Below are positions 24,976 to 34,043 of a DNA stretch of 64,000 nucleotides, one piece after another. Both the position numbers and the translations under genes were made by a program. This DNA comes from Ethanoligenens sp047722935 (GTDB lineage Bacteria; Bacillota; Clostridia; Oscillospirales; Ethanoligenentaceae): positions 81,356 to 145,355 of the forward strand of contig JBDNZS010000001.1 in assembly GCA_047722935.1 (NCBI GenBank). Direction: 5' to 3'. The notes under the pieces were generated by a model. The model saw only the letters and a list, made by a program, of their open reading frames with translations. It was not told where the DNA came from and made no database searches. How positions within the stretch are numbered: position 1 is the stretch's first letter; each line of letters starts with the position of its first letter.

Positions 24976-25776
24976 ATGGTCAGTTCAGCTACACTGGTTG
25001 GTATCATGTTTGGTGCGTTGGCACCGCTTGCGGTTTGGGTGGTGCTGTTGGTATTGTTCTTTCGCCGCTATAAAAGCGGGGTGAAAGAGCTGCTGATTGG
25101 CGCAGGTATCTTTCTGGTCATGGCATTGGTGCTGGAACGCATTGTACATTATTTCATTTTGATCAAAATTCCTGCGACTGCCGCATTTTTCAGACAACCG
25201 TTGGCGTATGCCATCTACGGGGGTCTGATGGCGGGACTATTTGAGGAAACGGGGCGTTTTGTCGCATTCCGTCTGTTTTTCAAGCGGAAGCATCGGTATC
25301 AGGATGGCATTATATACGGCTTAGGGCACGGCGGGCTGGAACTGCTGCTTATTGGGGTGATGGCACAATTTGGCAACTTCGCTAACGCGATTATGATTAA
25401 CAACGGAGGATATGCAGCACTTGCCAAAACCATGCCGGCACAGGCAGCATCTTTGGAGAAGATACAGAGGGTGCTGGTGCAAACGCAGCCGTACCTGTTT
25501 GCAGTCAGCGGGCTGGAACGCATTTTAGCGTTGGCTGTTCAGCTGGGACTGTCGGTGCTGGTGCTGTATGCGGTGACACGAAAACAGCCGAAGTTTTTTG
25601 TGCTGGCTATCGGACTGCACGCATTGCTGGATTTCGGTGCGGTGATGGGGCAGTATACACCCGCTCCGGTACTGATTAGTGAGGGTATCGCAGCTGTCTT
25701 TGCAGTGGCGGCGGTCATCTGGCTGGTGCGGGCGCGCCGGCTTTTTGAAAGTACGCGCAGTCTGGCACATAGTTGA
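24976..25776 (+). CDS. YhfC-family intramembrane protease-like protein
   Basis: This 266-residue membrane protein has about seven helices. The motifs FEETGRFVAFR (Glu-Glu) and YGLGHGGLELLL (His) match the YhfC/DUF2324 family, which is related to CAAX/PrsW-type intramembrane metalloproteases. The ATG at 24976 follows AGGAGACG. A very strong hairpin closes the cassette. Substrates are unknown. Co-occurrence with a repressor and a DUF5808-like protein suggests an induced envelope function. Confidence 0.8.
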   Translation: MVSSATLVGIMFGALAPLAVWVVLLVLFFRRYKSGVKELLIGAGIFLVMALVLERIVHYFILIKIPATAAFFRQPLAYAIYGGLMAGLFEETGRFVAFRLFFKRKHRYQDGIIYGLGHGGLELLLIGVMAQFGNFANAIMINNGGYAALAKTMPAQAASLEKIQRVLVQTQPYLFAVSGLERILALAVQLGLSVLVLYAVTRKQPKFFVLAIGLHALLDFGAVMGQYTPAPVLISEGIAAVFAVAAVIWLVRARRLFESTRSLAHS

Positions 25777-25794
25777 CCGATACAGAGAAAAGAG

Positions 25795-25836
25795 CAGCAC
25801 GAAGCCGACAGCAATTTTGCTGTCGGCTTCGTGCTG
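25795..25836 (+). terminator. Perfect 20-bp stem hairpin ending the cassette
   Basis: The arm at 25795-25814 is the exact reverse complement of 25817-25836. The stem is unusually long and the only T-richness afterward is AATTT. It is probably a terminator and may also protect the mRNA 3' end. Confidence 0.7.
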
Positions 25837-25950
25837 TGTCAATTTAGGTGGCTGATGTGGCGGATGAGAGAGAAAATGTGCAAAATCAGCCGTTCGGTTG
25901 ATTCCCTTTTCATTGGATTCTGGTAGCATAGAGGACGGAAGGTGATTGAA

Positions 25951-26889
25951 ATGGAAACGATTCTGGCGGTAAAAGACCTGTCAAAACGATTTAAGCAAAA
26001 AACTGTGTTGAAAAATGTAAGCTTCACAGTCAATCAGGGGGAAATCCTCTGTCTTCTCGGTCCGAATGGCGCGGGTAAAAGCACGACCATCAATATTCTC
26101 ACCGGTATGTTGGGGCATGATGGGGGTGAGGTGCGCTATCACGGCCAAAATATCCGTGGTCAGCTCAAGGCATACAAACAGCATCTTGGTGTAGTGCCGC
26201 AGGACATCGCCCTGTACGAGGAGCTGTCTGCCGAGCGCAATCTGCATTTTTTTGCCGCGCTCTATGGGCTGCGAGGGCAGGCTCTCGACCACGCGGTCGA
26301 CGAGGCGTTGGCGCTGGCGGGGCTGGAGGATCGGCGGCATGATGCGGTTAAAACTTTTTCAGGTGGAATGAAACGACGGCTGAACATCGCCTGTGCTATT
26401 GCACACCACCCGGAACTGGTCATTATGGATGAACCAACGGTGGGCATCGACCCGCAGTCGCGTAACCATATTCTCGACAGTATTCGCACCCTGCGTGAGG
26501 GCGGTATGACGGTGCTGTATACCACGCATTACATGGAGGAGGTGGAGGCTATCTCCACCCGCATCGTCATCATGGATCACGGGGAGATCATTGCGGAGGG
26601 TACCAAAGAAAGCCTGAAGCAGGCTTATCAGGACGAAACGCACTATACCCTGACAGTGGCGCGTGCGGAGGCCCTACAAGTGGAAGACCTTTACAGGATA
26701 GAGGGAGTCAAAACGGCACAGGTGGGGGAGGATACTGTCGAAATCGCGTCCCTGCGCGGCATGGCAAACCTTGACCGCATTATTGCCGCACTGTATCAAA
26801 AAAACGTGGAGATCAAAAATATCACCAGTGAGGAGGCCAGCCTGGAGACCGTGTTCCTCAAGCTGACCGGCCGCACTCTGCGCGATTGA
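25951..26889 (+). CDS. ABC transporter ATP-binding protein (ABC-2 export type)
   Basis: This 312-residue ATPase has Walker A GPNGAGKST, signature FSGGMKRRLNIA, Walker B VIMDEPTVGID and an H-loop in TTHYMEE. The C-terminal extension (~residues 225-312) is typical of drug/Nod-factor export ATPases. The start ATG at 25951 is preceded by GGAAGGTG. The GTG at 25942 is inside that site. Two membrane subunits follow. Confidence 0.93.
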   Translation: METILAVKDLSKRFKQKTVLKNVSFTVNQGEILCLLGPNGAGKSTTINILTGMLGHDGGEVRYHGQNIRGQLKAYKQHLGVVPQDIALYEELSAERNLHFFAALYGLRGQALDHAVDEALALAGLEDRRHDAVKTFSGGMKRRLNIACAIAHHPELVIMDEPTVGIDPQSRNHILDSIRTLREGGMTVLYTTHYMEEVEAISTRIVIMDHGEIIAEGTKESLKQAYQDETHYTLTVARAEALQVEDLYRIEGVKTAQVGEDTVEIASLRGMANLDRIIAALYQKNVEIKNITSEEASLETVFLKLTGRTLRD

Positions 26890-26912
26890 AGCGGAAAGGG
26901 GGAATGGTTTTT

Positions 26913-27656
26913 ATGCGGCGGTTTGCCACAATTTTTCGCATGGATTTGCTGAACCTGTTCAAAAATCCGGTGCTTATCAATTACAATACCGTTTTCACGG
27001 TTTTACTGGTGTTTACGCTCGGCTACCTCAACAGTGGGGCGTATGCCGACGGTTGGGCGGGATATCGCTATTATCTGGTGTCATTTTTGGTGTTCGGGAT
27101 GCTGGAGGGTGCGATGACCGCGTCCAACGGGTTTATGGAGAGGGATATCAAAAAACCCAATCTGCGCATCATGTTTTCTCCCGCGGGCAGTTTCCCCATC
27201 TATTTTTCCAAAATACTGTCTGCCGCGCTGTTTGATTTCCTTTGCCATGGAACCATTGTGGTGGTGCTTGGCGCGCTGTTTCATTTTCCACAGTTCAGCC
27301 GGTTTGGGCTGGTGTTGCTGCTGATGGTGCCGATTGAACTGGCGACCGCCGCGCTGGGTACCTTTTTTTGCTGTGTACTCCACAGCGAGGAAAGCACCAG
27401 CAGTTTGCTTAGCACGCTCATCAGTGTGCTGGCGTTTCTGGGCGGCACATTCTTTTCGCTGGACAGCTTGGGCGGTGTAGTGGCGCAGATCTCGCGGCTG
27501 TCGCCGGTCAAATGGATGAACGACGCGTTTTTTGCCTTGCTGTTTGATGGCAATATGGCCGTGGTTGCACCGCTGTTTTTCGGCGGATTGCTTGCTGCGG
27601 TGATCTTGACGGTAGGCTGTGCCCGCTTTTTCCACACGGAGGATTACTTATGCTGA
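26913..27656 (+). CDS. ABC-2 type permease subunit
   Basis: This 247-residue membrane protein with six predicted helices has the ABC-2 layout, including the long region LIKPNLRIMFSPAGSFPIYF and a C-terminal re-entrant segment (ISRLSPVKWMNDAF). ATG 26913 has AAGGGGGA nine bases upstream. Earlier in-frame Mets are too close to the site. It overlaps the next gene by 7 bp and forms the membrane domain with it. Confidence 0.85.
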   Translation: MRRFATIFRMDLLNLFKNPVLINYNTVFTVLLVFTLGYLNSGAYADGWAGYRYYLVSFLVFGMLEGAMTASNGFMERDIKKPNLRIMFSPAGSFPIYFSKILSAALFDFLCHGTIVVVLGALFHFPQFSRFGLVLLLMVPIELATAALGTFFCCVLHSEESTSSLLSTLISVLAFLGGTFFSLDSLGGVVAQISRLSPVKWMNDAFFALLFDGNMAVVAPLFFGGLLAAVILTVGCARFFHTEDYLC

Positions 27657-28612
27657 CGATTTTACGCAATAATTACAGCCGGATGGCCAAGCGCCTGCCC
27701 AGTGTGCTGATTATGGTCATCATTACGCTGCTCTCTATGGCTCTGGCGGTGTATATGACGACCCAGCAGCAGATGAAAGGCCATATCGTGTTGGTAACGC
27801 AAAGCGGTGCAGCCTCCACAAAGTCTGCACATCTGGACGTGACGGTTTTGAAGAAAGCACCGCCGGATTCGGCGCTGGTGCGCGGGCAATATGACGCCTA
27901 TGTCTTTGACGAAGGCGATGGGAAGTATCGCATCCAAACCCTGCGCAACGCGCAGTTCAAAGCGCTGGTGCAGGCACTGTTGGCAAACCCGCACACACCG
28001 GTGCCCAAGCAAAGCGGGGAGCGGGGAACCGGGGAAAATATCATTGGTTTCTCCATGCTGTTTTTGCTGATGGGTACATTCGCCAATCTGTTCACATTTG
28101 GAGAGGACAGGGAACAGGGGCAGCTTTCCCGCATCGCGGTCACACCGACCTCACTGGGGAGCTATCTTGCGGGGCATTTTCTGTATGCGCTGTCCATGTT
28201 CCTGCCGCCGTTTGTCCTGCTGGTACTGCTGCGGGCAGCGGGATTTTCGATTGGGTTTTCGCTGGCCGGATATGCGTTGCTGTTTGTGGCGCTGGCTGTG
28301 TTGGGTATCTCGTTGGCTTTGCTGCTAAACACGCTGTTTGACAAGGCCGACAACGCAAATATGTTTGGTTCCAGCATTGTGGTATTCACCACGGTGCTTG
28401 CGGGCGGATTTTATGCCAACAGCCAGAAGAACGCGGTGCTGGACAACATCATCCGTGTGCTGCCGCAGAAAGAGTTGATGGCGTTCGCCGCGCATCTGGA
28501 AAACGGCACGGCATGGACGCATCCGGGTTCGCTGCTTTATGTATTTGTGTTTGGAGCGGTGCTGTTTGTGTTAGCATTTTTCCTCTTGCGCCGCAAAGTG
28601 CAAAATGGCTGA
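27650..28612 (+). CDS. ABC-2 type permease subunit
   Basis: This 320-residue protein has an N-terminal helix, a ~100-residue extracytoplasmic domain, then five helices. The pattern ENIIGFSMLFLLMGTFANLF / FGEDREQGQLSRIAVTPTS is typical of ABC-2 permeases. It is coupled to the preceding permease. A new promoter starts immediately after its stop. The substrate is unknown. Confidence 0.87.
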   Translation: MLTILRNNYSRMAKRLPSVLIMVIITLLSMALAVYMTTQQQMKGHIVLVTQSGAASTKSAHLDVTVLKKAPPDSALVRGQYDAYVFDEGDGKYRIQTLRNAQFKALVQALLANPHTPVPKQSGERGTGENIIGFSMLFLLMGTFANLFTFGEDREQGQLSRIAVTPTSLGSYLAGHFLYALSMFLPPFVLLVLLRAAGFSIGFSLAGYALLFVALAVLGISLALLLNTLFDKADNANMFGSSIVVFTTVLAGGFYANSQKNAVLDNIIRVLPQKELMAFAAHLENGTAWTHPGSLLYVFVFGAVLFVLAFFLLRRKVQNG

Positions 28613-28617
28613 GACCC

Positions 28618-28646
28618 TTGTCAAAACCGCCGCACTGCCCTACAAT
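28618..28646 (+). promoter_or_regulatory. Promoter of the LuxR/MalT-like regulator gene
   Basis: TTGTCA (28618-28623), 17-nt spacer, TACAAT (28641-28646), six bases after the permease stop codon. It shows that the regulator can be expressed separately from the ABC operon and that its start codon must lie after ~28653. Confidence 0.7.
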
Positions 28647-28712
28647 TATAGAAAGAACGTTTTTCCCGTAGTGGGCGTGCGGATGGCAGAAGATGATGAG
28701 GGGATGCACGAT

Positions 28713-31301
28713 ATGTGGCAGCCAGGCGAGCAGGACATGGCATTGTTATCTGCCAAACTGAAGATTCCCGCACCGCGCCGCGGTTATATTGTACGGCGGG
28801 AGTTGTTCGATATGCTCGCGCGTGGATGGATATTCGGTGTGACATACATCAAAGGTGCGGCGGGCATGGGCAAAACAACGCTGGTCAGCTCTTTTCTGCG
28901 GGAGAATGGCGTGGAAAATGCCGCGTGGCTCTCACTGGATACGGATGATGATGATCCACTGATATTTTGGCACAGGTTTGCGGTGGCAGCGGCGGCGCTT
29001 CCCGGCGCGCGGATGGAAAGTTTGATGGCGTTGTTCCGCAGCGGTGGAACGCCGTTGCAGGCGGAAGAACTGGCGGCGCGGGTGCGGGCGGCTGTGTCAG
29101 ACGTGGAGCCTTGCGTGGTGGTGCTGGACGATATGCATTTGCTGCAAGACGGCGCAGTATTGCGTTCATTCGAACGGTTCTTGCAGGATTTTCCGGAAAA
29201 CCTGCACCTGTTCCTGCTCTCGCGTGAAGACCCCGCATTCTATACCGGCGGATTGGCGGTAGCGGGAAAACTGCTGTTTATCGATGGCGAGGCGCTGCGG
29301 CTTTCCGAGGAAGAAAGCGTGCGGTTTTTACGGGATACGTTGGGGCTGGAGGCGGATGATGACCGGGTGGCGTGGCTGACTGGGCAGGCGGATGGCTGGA
29401 TTGGCGGTCTGCAATTGCTGGCGGCTGCGGACGGCATGGGTGCGGGCAGTACCCGCACCGGGCAGGTGCTGACGGCGGATTACCTTACACGGGAAATCTT
29501 TGCCACGTTGACGGCAGAGGAACAGCAGTTTTTAACGGTGACCGCGATCCTGCCGTATTTTGACGTGGCGCTGTGCACCGCGTTGTTGGGAGAAGGCAGC
29601 CACGCACAGACCATTGAGCGGTTAATTGCCAAGAATCTGTTTCTCACCTGTGTCAACGAGGATGCGGGAATTTACCGGTATCACAGTATCTTGTGGGAGT
29701 ATCTCAAACGGCGATTCGAGGCTATTCCGCAAACCGAGCAGTTGGCGCTGCACCGAAGAGCCGCTACCGCGTTGTGTGAGCGCGGCGAACGTGTGGCGGC
29801 ATTGCCCCATCTGATCGCCGCCGGGGAATTTGCAAGGGCAGGGCAACTGCTTGGTGTAATGGGCGACTGTGCAGAATCCTGGCACTATATCAACCGCCTG
29901 CCGCTGGATATAGTGCGGGCGGATACCAACCTGGCAGTGCAGTCCATTGTCTACAACCTGTTAATCCATCCGGATATCCATCGTGCGAAGCAGTCATACA
30001 GTGCGCTCAAAACGAGCAATGAAGGGCACCCGTTTCTTCGCGCGTGGCAGCAGATAGGGGTATATATGGGAGAATCCGTGGACTTTAATCATCCGCCGAT
30101 GCCCGTTTTGCCCGAGCAGATTGACGCTGCCGGTATGAATCCGGTGGTGCAGGCACTGGCGTATGCCGGCAGTGCGAGTCTCTTTCTTGAGCGGGAAGAT
30201 TACGAAAACAGTGCTAAATTCGCAGATCGCGCGTATGAGATCGGCGGAGGCGACAATCCGTTCGTCGATTATTATCTGCTTTCATCCCGTGCCCAGTTGG
30301 CGGAAGAAACGGGAGAACTGAACGAGAGCCTGCGGTTCTTTGAAAAAATGCAAGAGGCGGTAACACGCTCTCCCACCGTCGGTCTGCTGAAAATTTTTCA
30401 TGCCGTCGGTCGTACGGGGGTTTATCTCAAACGAATGGAGCGGGAACCGGCTGCCGCCGCATTGGACGAGGCAGACCGCGGGTTGAAGCAGTACCCAAAT
30501 TTCTCTTATTTGATGACCTTTGGGTATGCGTATAATCGGATAGAGTATGACATAATTTTTGATTCGGTAGACGCGGCTTTGCCAGATTTGGAGAAACTGT
30601 TGGACCGGAGCAGCCGCGACATGCGGACCATTCTGGTGTGTGACCGTCTGATTCTGCATCCTGTAGTACAGAATCGCCTGCCAGAAGCATGGGCTGAACG
30701 CTTTTTGCAGGAATGCGGCGCGTTGGGTGGGCAGGTGTCTTTGATGTCACAGTTGGTCGGTGCGAGACTGCGCTGGCAGCGGGGAGAACTGGATGCAGCG
30801 ATACAAACGGTGGAACAGGTGCTGTCCTATTCGCGCGCGCACCAAAACCGCCTGATGCTGGTGAGTGCGGGTCTGCTCAGGGCGGGAATGCTGCTGCAAA
30901 GCGGCGGAGAGACCCGCATCATCCAGAATCTGTTGCGGGAGGCGATTCACTACGCGTGGGAGAACCGTATTTTGCTGCCATTTTTCGTGGAGCGGTTTGT
31001 TTTGGCAGACGTGTTTGCCGCTTTTCCGATTCGTGAACTGCCGGAAAGTGAGCAACTCTTTTTGCGGGACGTGCGTGCGCTGTGTGCGCCTGCGCCGCTG
31101 GGAGGCAATGTGCTGAGCGAGCGGGAACAGGAGGTTCTGCGGGAGCTGGCACGCGGGCTGACCAACCCGCAGATTGCGGAGCAATTGTGCATTTCATTGG
31201 CCACCGTGAAGACCCACTTGCTCAATATGTACGGAAAACTTGGTGTGTCCACACGGGTGCAGGCAGTGGAGGAAGCGCGCAAACGGAAGCTATGGTCATA
31301 A
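28713..31301 (+). CDS. MalT-like ATP-dependent LuxR-family transcriptional activator
   Basis: This 862-residue protein belongs to the large LuxR (LAL/STAND ATPase) type. Walker A GAAGMGKTT is at ~48-56 and Walker B CVVVLDDMHLL at ~140. A long helical-repeat region follows to ~790, and a C-terminal LuxR helix-turn-helix (LSEREQEVLRELARGL ... ISLATVKTHLLNMYGKL). Such proteins activate genes when a ligand binds the repeat region. The start at 28713 is preferred because of the GAGGGG nine bases before it and the promoter position. 28683 is the alternative. The adjacent ABC exporter is the obvious candidate target. Confidence 0.9.
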   Translation: MWQPGEQDMALLSAKLKIPAPRRGYIVRRELFDMLARGWIFGVTYIKGAAGMGKTTLVSSFLRENGVENAAWLSLDTDDDDPLIFWHRFAVAAAALPGARMESLMALFRSGGTPLQAEELAARVRAAVSDVEPCVVVLDDMHLLQDGAVLRSFERFLQDFPENLHLFLLSREDPAFYTGGLAVAGKLLFIDGEALRLSEEESVRFLRDTLGLEADDDRVAWLTGQADGWIGGLQLLAAADGMGAGSTRTGQVLTADYLTREIFATLTAEEQQFLTVTAILPYFDVALCTALLGEGSHAQTIERLIAKNLFLTCVNEDAGIYRYHSILWEYLKRRFEAIPQTEQLALHRRAATALCERGERVAALPHLIAAGEFARAGQLLGVMGDCAESWHYINRLPLDIVRADTNLAVQSIVYNLLIHPDIHRAKQSYSALKTSNEGHPFLRAWQQIGVYMGESVDFNHPPMPVLPEQIDAAGMNPVVQALAYAGSASLFLEREDYENSAKFADRAYEIGGGDNPFVDYYLLSSRAQLAEETGELNESLRFFEKMQEAVTRSPTVGLLKIFHAVGRTGVYLKRMEREPAAAALDEADRGLKQYPNFSYLMTFGYAYNRIEYDIIFDSVDAALPDLEKLLDRSSRDMRTILVCDRLILHPVVQNRLPEAWAERFLQECGALGGQVSLMSQLVGARLRWQRGELDAAIQTVEQVLSYSRAHQNRLMLVSAGLLRAGMLLQSGGETRIIQNLLREAIHYAWENRILLPFFVERFVLADVFAAFPIRELPESEQLFLRDVRALCAPAPLGGNVLSEREQEVLRELARGLTNPQIAEQLCISLATVKTHLLNMYGKLGVSTRVQAVEEARKRKLWS

Positions 31302-31312
31302 ATGCGCAGAAA

Positions 31313-31351
31313 AGCAGCCCGGTGCGAATGTATATCGCACCGGGCTGCTTT
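31313..31351. terminator. Bidirectional terminator between convergent genes
   Basis: The 15-bp arms at 31313-31327 and 31335-31349 (AGCAGCCCGGTGCGA and its complement) are perfectly paired, followed by TTTA on the + strand and by AAAA (T on the minus strand) on the other side. Confidence 0.8.
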
Positions 31352-31363
31352 ACATATCGACTT

Positions 31364-32419
31364 TTAAAAGAGCGACGCGGTCATTGCGCCTACCCCGTTT
31401 TTAAACAATAGAAACATTTGAGAGGAATAGGCTTTGATATAGAGCGGATCGCCTTGAAACAGGCTGACCCAAAACCATTTGGCGCGCTCCTGTCGCTCGC
31501 GTGGCCACTGTTGAATGCCCAGGCTCCAACTGTATACGCCGCCGCAGATAAAACTCTTTTGCTGCACGCGTGCAACAATGAAATGCCCATTTTTGTCCAG
31601 ACGGCAGGAGGAGATGGCGTGGTTGCAGAAAAAATTGAATTGGTTGTACTGTGAATGCAGAATAATTGGCGGTACCGGCGAAGTGAGCAGGGAGGATACA
31701 AAATCGTTTTGGTTCTGGTAATTGGTAATCTTTGACTTTTGCTCGTCGATACGCGCCGCATGCTTTTTTAGAAATGCCAAATTGAAGCCCGGCGAATTGA
31801 ATGTAACACACTTGCGGATGTTGGCGCGGACGGTGTCTGCGGCAAGGAATGTGCAGAACTGCGCCACGTGTCCGCCCAGTGAATGCCCCACAAAATACAA
31901 CGTGTGCCCCGTCTGTCCAAGGACGTCGGCGCGCTGCTCAATATAATCCATCGCTTCGCGATGCTGGGCAATCAGCATGTTGTTTGCAATATCCAGACTG
32001 GCGCGCCAGTCGTTGAGGTGGTCTTTTGGGTTTTCGCTGCCGCGGAAGACCACGGCGGAAGTGTCGGCGTCGATGTGTACTGTAAAGCCATACAGGCCGG
32101 ATTCAATCGATGTGTTGTGCGCGCAGATATCGGTGATGATCCAATTCTGATAGGCTTCATTTTTAGGGTCGGTAAGAAAATGTACCTGATCGGCATAGAC
32201 CCAGGCGTCCACGCCGGTAGATTTGGCGGGCTTGAGCGGATCGTCCGGCGTATCCAGCAGACGGCGGTAGGAATCCAACAGTTCCTTCACCGTATAGGTT
32301 AGGTGTGCCTGCCCTTTGGAGGGCCATGGCGTGCCATCCTTGCGCAGAGGATCAAAATAAACCAACTGTGCCAGAAAACTGAAGTCCTGTTCCGTCAAAT
32401 CATTCTGCAAATCGTGCAT
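31364..32419 (-). CDS. Lipase class 3/Mbeg1-like alpha/beta hydrolase
   Basis: This ~351-residue protein has the nucleophile-elbow motif FVGHSLGGHVAQF (catalytic Ser at about residue 178) and an N-terminal NDLTEQDFSFLAQLVYFDP reminiscent of DUF2974/Mbeg1-like proteins. No signal peptide is visible, so it appears cytoplasmic or exported by other means. AAGGGAG directly abuts the ATG at 32419. A TTG three codons later (32410) would have better spacing. It is monocistronic, convergent with the LuxR gene. The substrate is unknown. Confidence 0.75.
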   Translation of the reverse strand: MHDLQNDLTEQDFSFLAQLVYFDPLRKDGTPWPSKGQAHLTYTVKELLDSYRRLLDTPDDPLKPAKSTGVDAWVYADQVHFLTDPKNEAYQNWIITDICAHNTSIESGLYGFTVHIDADTSAVVFRGSENPKDHLNDWRASLDIANNMLIAQHREAMDYIEQRADVLGQTGHTLYFVGHSLGGHVAQFCTFLAADTVRANIRKCVTFNSPGFNLAFLKKHAARIDEQKSKITNYQNQNDFVSSLLTSPVPPIILHSQYNQFNFFCNHAISSCRLDKNGHFIVARVQQKSFICGGVYSWSLGIQQWPRERQERAKWFWVSLFQGDPLYIKAYSSQMFLLFKNGVGAMTASLF

Positions 32420-32518
32420 CTCCCTTAAAACGACTGCGCCGTCTATTTACATAACACTATATGTCCATAGTAGCATGGAGGTGCATACATGTCAAACCCT
32501 AAAGTGTTAAGAAATCTC

Positions 32519-32959
32519 TAATTTACTTTGGCGTGAAGTGCCACATCGGCGTTGACGCAGGCGGTGGACTGGTTCATACGATAGGGGTGACTGCCGCCAA
32601 TGCCCATGATGTGCCCGTAGCGACCAAGCTCATCCGTGAGGATGACGAGGCTATTTACGGCAATTCCGGTTATCTGGGTATCCAAGGCGTCCGGGGGTAC
32701 GGGTGAAGCGCATTTGTCCATGATCGACTATCGCATCAGTCGCCGTCCACGCTGTTTGTTTAATATTTCCAATAATACGATTGATTGGGAATGTTTGATT
32801 GAGTATCATAAATCCTTTATGCGATGCAAAGTGGAGCACGCCTTTCGCATCATCAAATGCCAATTCAGTTACACGAAAACCCGGTACTGGGGTTTGATGA
32901 AAAACGGGAAAAAACCTTGTTATTATGAGAAGCATTGGAGCAGCTTAGTAAAATTTTAG
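32519..32959 (+). pseudogene. IS5-family transposase remnant (3' half, frameshifted)
   Basis: In one frame from 32519 the sequence reads YFGVKCHIGVDAGGGLVHTI, then REDDEAIYGNSGYLGIQG (the catalytic-domain second Asp region). After a frame change near 32700 it continues with IDYRISRRP, then VEHAFRIIKCQF and RGLMKNG-like YWGLMKNG (catalytic Glu region). The N-terminal third and the usual ending (NRLY...ANL) are missing and no inverted ends were found. The element is therefore dead. It fills the 600-bp gap between the lipase and lacI-type genes. Confidence 0.85.
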
Positions 32960-32968
32960 TAAAATTTT
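32950..32968 (+). promoter_or_regulatory. Candidate LacI-type operator
   Basis: AAAATTTT-AGT-AAAATTTT is a 19-bp palindrome located 64 bp before the LacI-family gene, within its likely promoter region. LacI-family proteins bind palindromes of about this length and usually regulate themselves. Confidence 0.35.
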
Positions 32969-33031
32969 CTTAATCATCTGTTCATCCCGCTTTTTATGTG
33001 CTATGCTGTTATTGAAATGGAGTGAGAGAGA

Positions 33032-34006
33032 TTGCCAACCATTAAAGAAATCGCAAAACGGGCGAATGTTTCCCTCGCCACTGTTTCACGTGTGGTCAAT
33101 CTGGATGACACTATGGCGGTCAGCCCGGAGACGCGGCGTCTGATCCTGGAGATTGCACACCAGATGGGCTATGTGCCTCCCAAGCGCCGCAAGAGCAAAA
33201 GTCACACACCGTTGACTATCGGTGTCGCCGACTGGAAGATTACGCGTGCGGACTGGGGCAATTACCGTATTTCCACTCTTACAAGCATGGCGCAGACCGT
33301 AAACCCGCTGTTGGACGTCGGTTTTGTACGCCTAAGTGAGCGAGACACCCGCCGTGTTGACGGCGTCATTGCGCTTGGTTCTTTCTCACACGCGGAAATA
33401 GATCGGCTGCATGCACTCTCCTTTCACATCGTGTTCGTCAACGCCGATCAAGACGATTATGACCACGACCAGATTATCATCGACTTTCAGGTTGGTATGC
33501 GTCAGCTGGCAGCATATCTGGTGCAGGAGAAGTGCATGTCCGCAATCGGCTACATCGGCGGCGTGTATGACAGCCCGGAGATCCACATTGGGCACCACCG
33601 CCTGGCACAGTTTGAACATTGCCTGCAAGACTGCGGCGTCTATCGACCGGAACTGGTGCACGTGGGCGAGATGACGGACGAGAGCGGCTATCGCCTGATG
33701 GGGCAGTTCATTCAGGACGGCAACCTGCCGGAAGCGATGCTGCTTGGCAACGACGCAGTGGCGGAAGGTGCGTTGCGCGCGGTTGATGAGGCGGGCCTGA
33801 GCATTCCGGAAGACCTTGCCGTTGTTCTTTACAATGACATCGAGACGCTCAAGCCTGAGCACCCCAACTATACCACCATTAAAATGTATCCCGATTTCGT
33901 GTGGCAGACTGCTATTGAGCTGTTGTTCGATCGTATTCTCGGCCGTCGCAGCCAGACCATGAAAATTATTATTCCCACCCGGCTGTTACTGGGAGAGAGT
34001 ACGTGA
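33032..34006 (+). CDS. LacI-family transcriptional regulator
   Basis: This 324-residue protein has the N-terminal LacI helix-turn-helix (TIKEIAKRANVSLATVSRVVN) and a periplasmic-binding-protein-like effector domain (GYIGGVYDS, LLGNDAVAEGALRAVDEAGL). It starts at TTG 33032 with GGAG upstream. It is the first gene of the organophosphate operon (34-bp gap to the phosphoesterase gene) and probably represses it. The effector may be the imported sugar or polyol moiety. Confidence 0.92.
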   Translation: MPTIKEIAKRANVSLATVSRVVNLDDTMAVSPETRRLILEIAHQMGYVPPKRRKSKSHTPLTIGVADWKITRADWGNYRISTLTSMAQTVNPLLDVGFVRLSERDTRRVDGVIALGSFSHAEIDRLHALSFHIVFVNADQDDYDHDQIIIDFQVGMRQLAAYLVQEKCMSAIGYIGGVYDSPEIHIGHHRLAQFEHCLQDCGVYRPELVHVGEMTDESGYRLMGQFIQDGNLPEAMLLGNDAVAEGALRAVDEAGLSIPEDLAVVLYNDIETLKPEHPNYTTIKMYPDFVWQTAIELLFDRILGRRSQTMKIIIPTRLLLGEST

Positions 34007-34043
34007 GCGCGTTGGACTTTGAAACAGGAAGGAGAGTCCCGTG

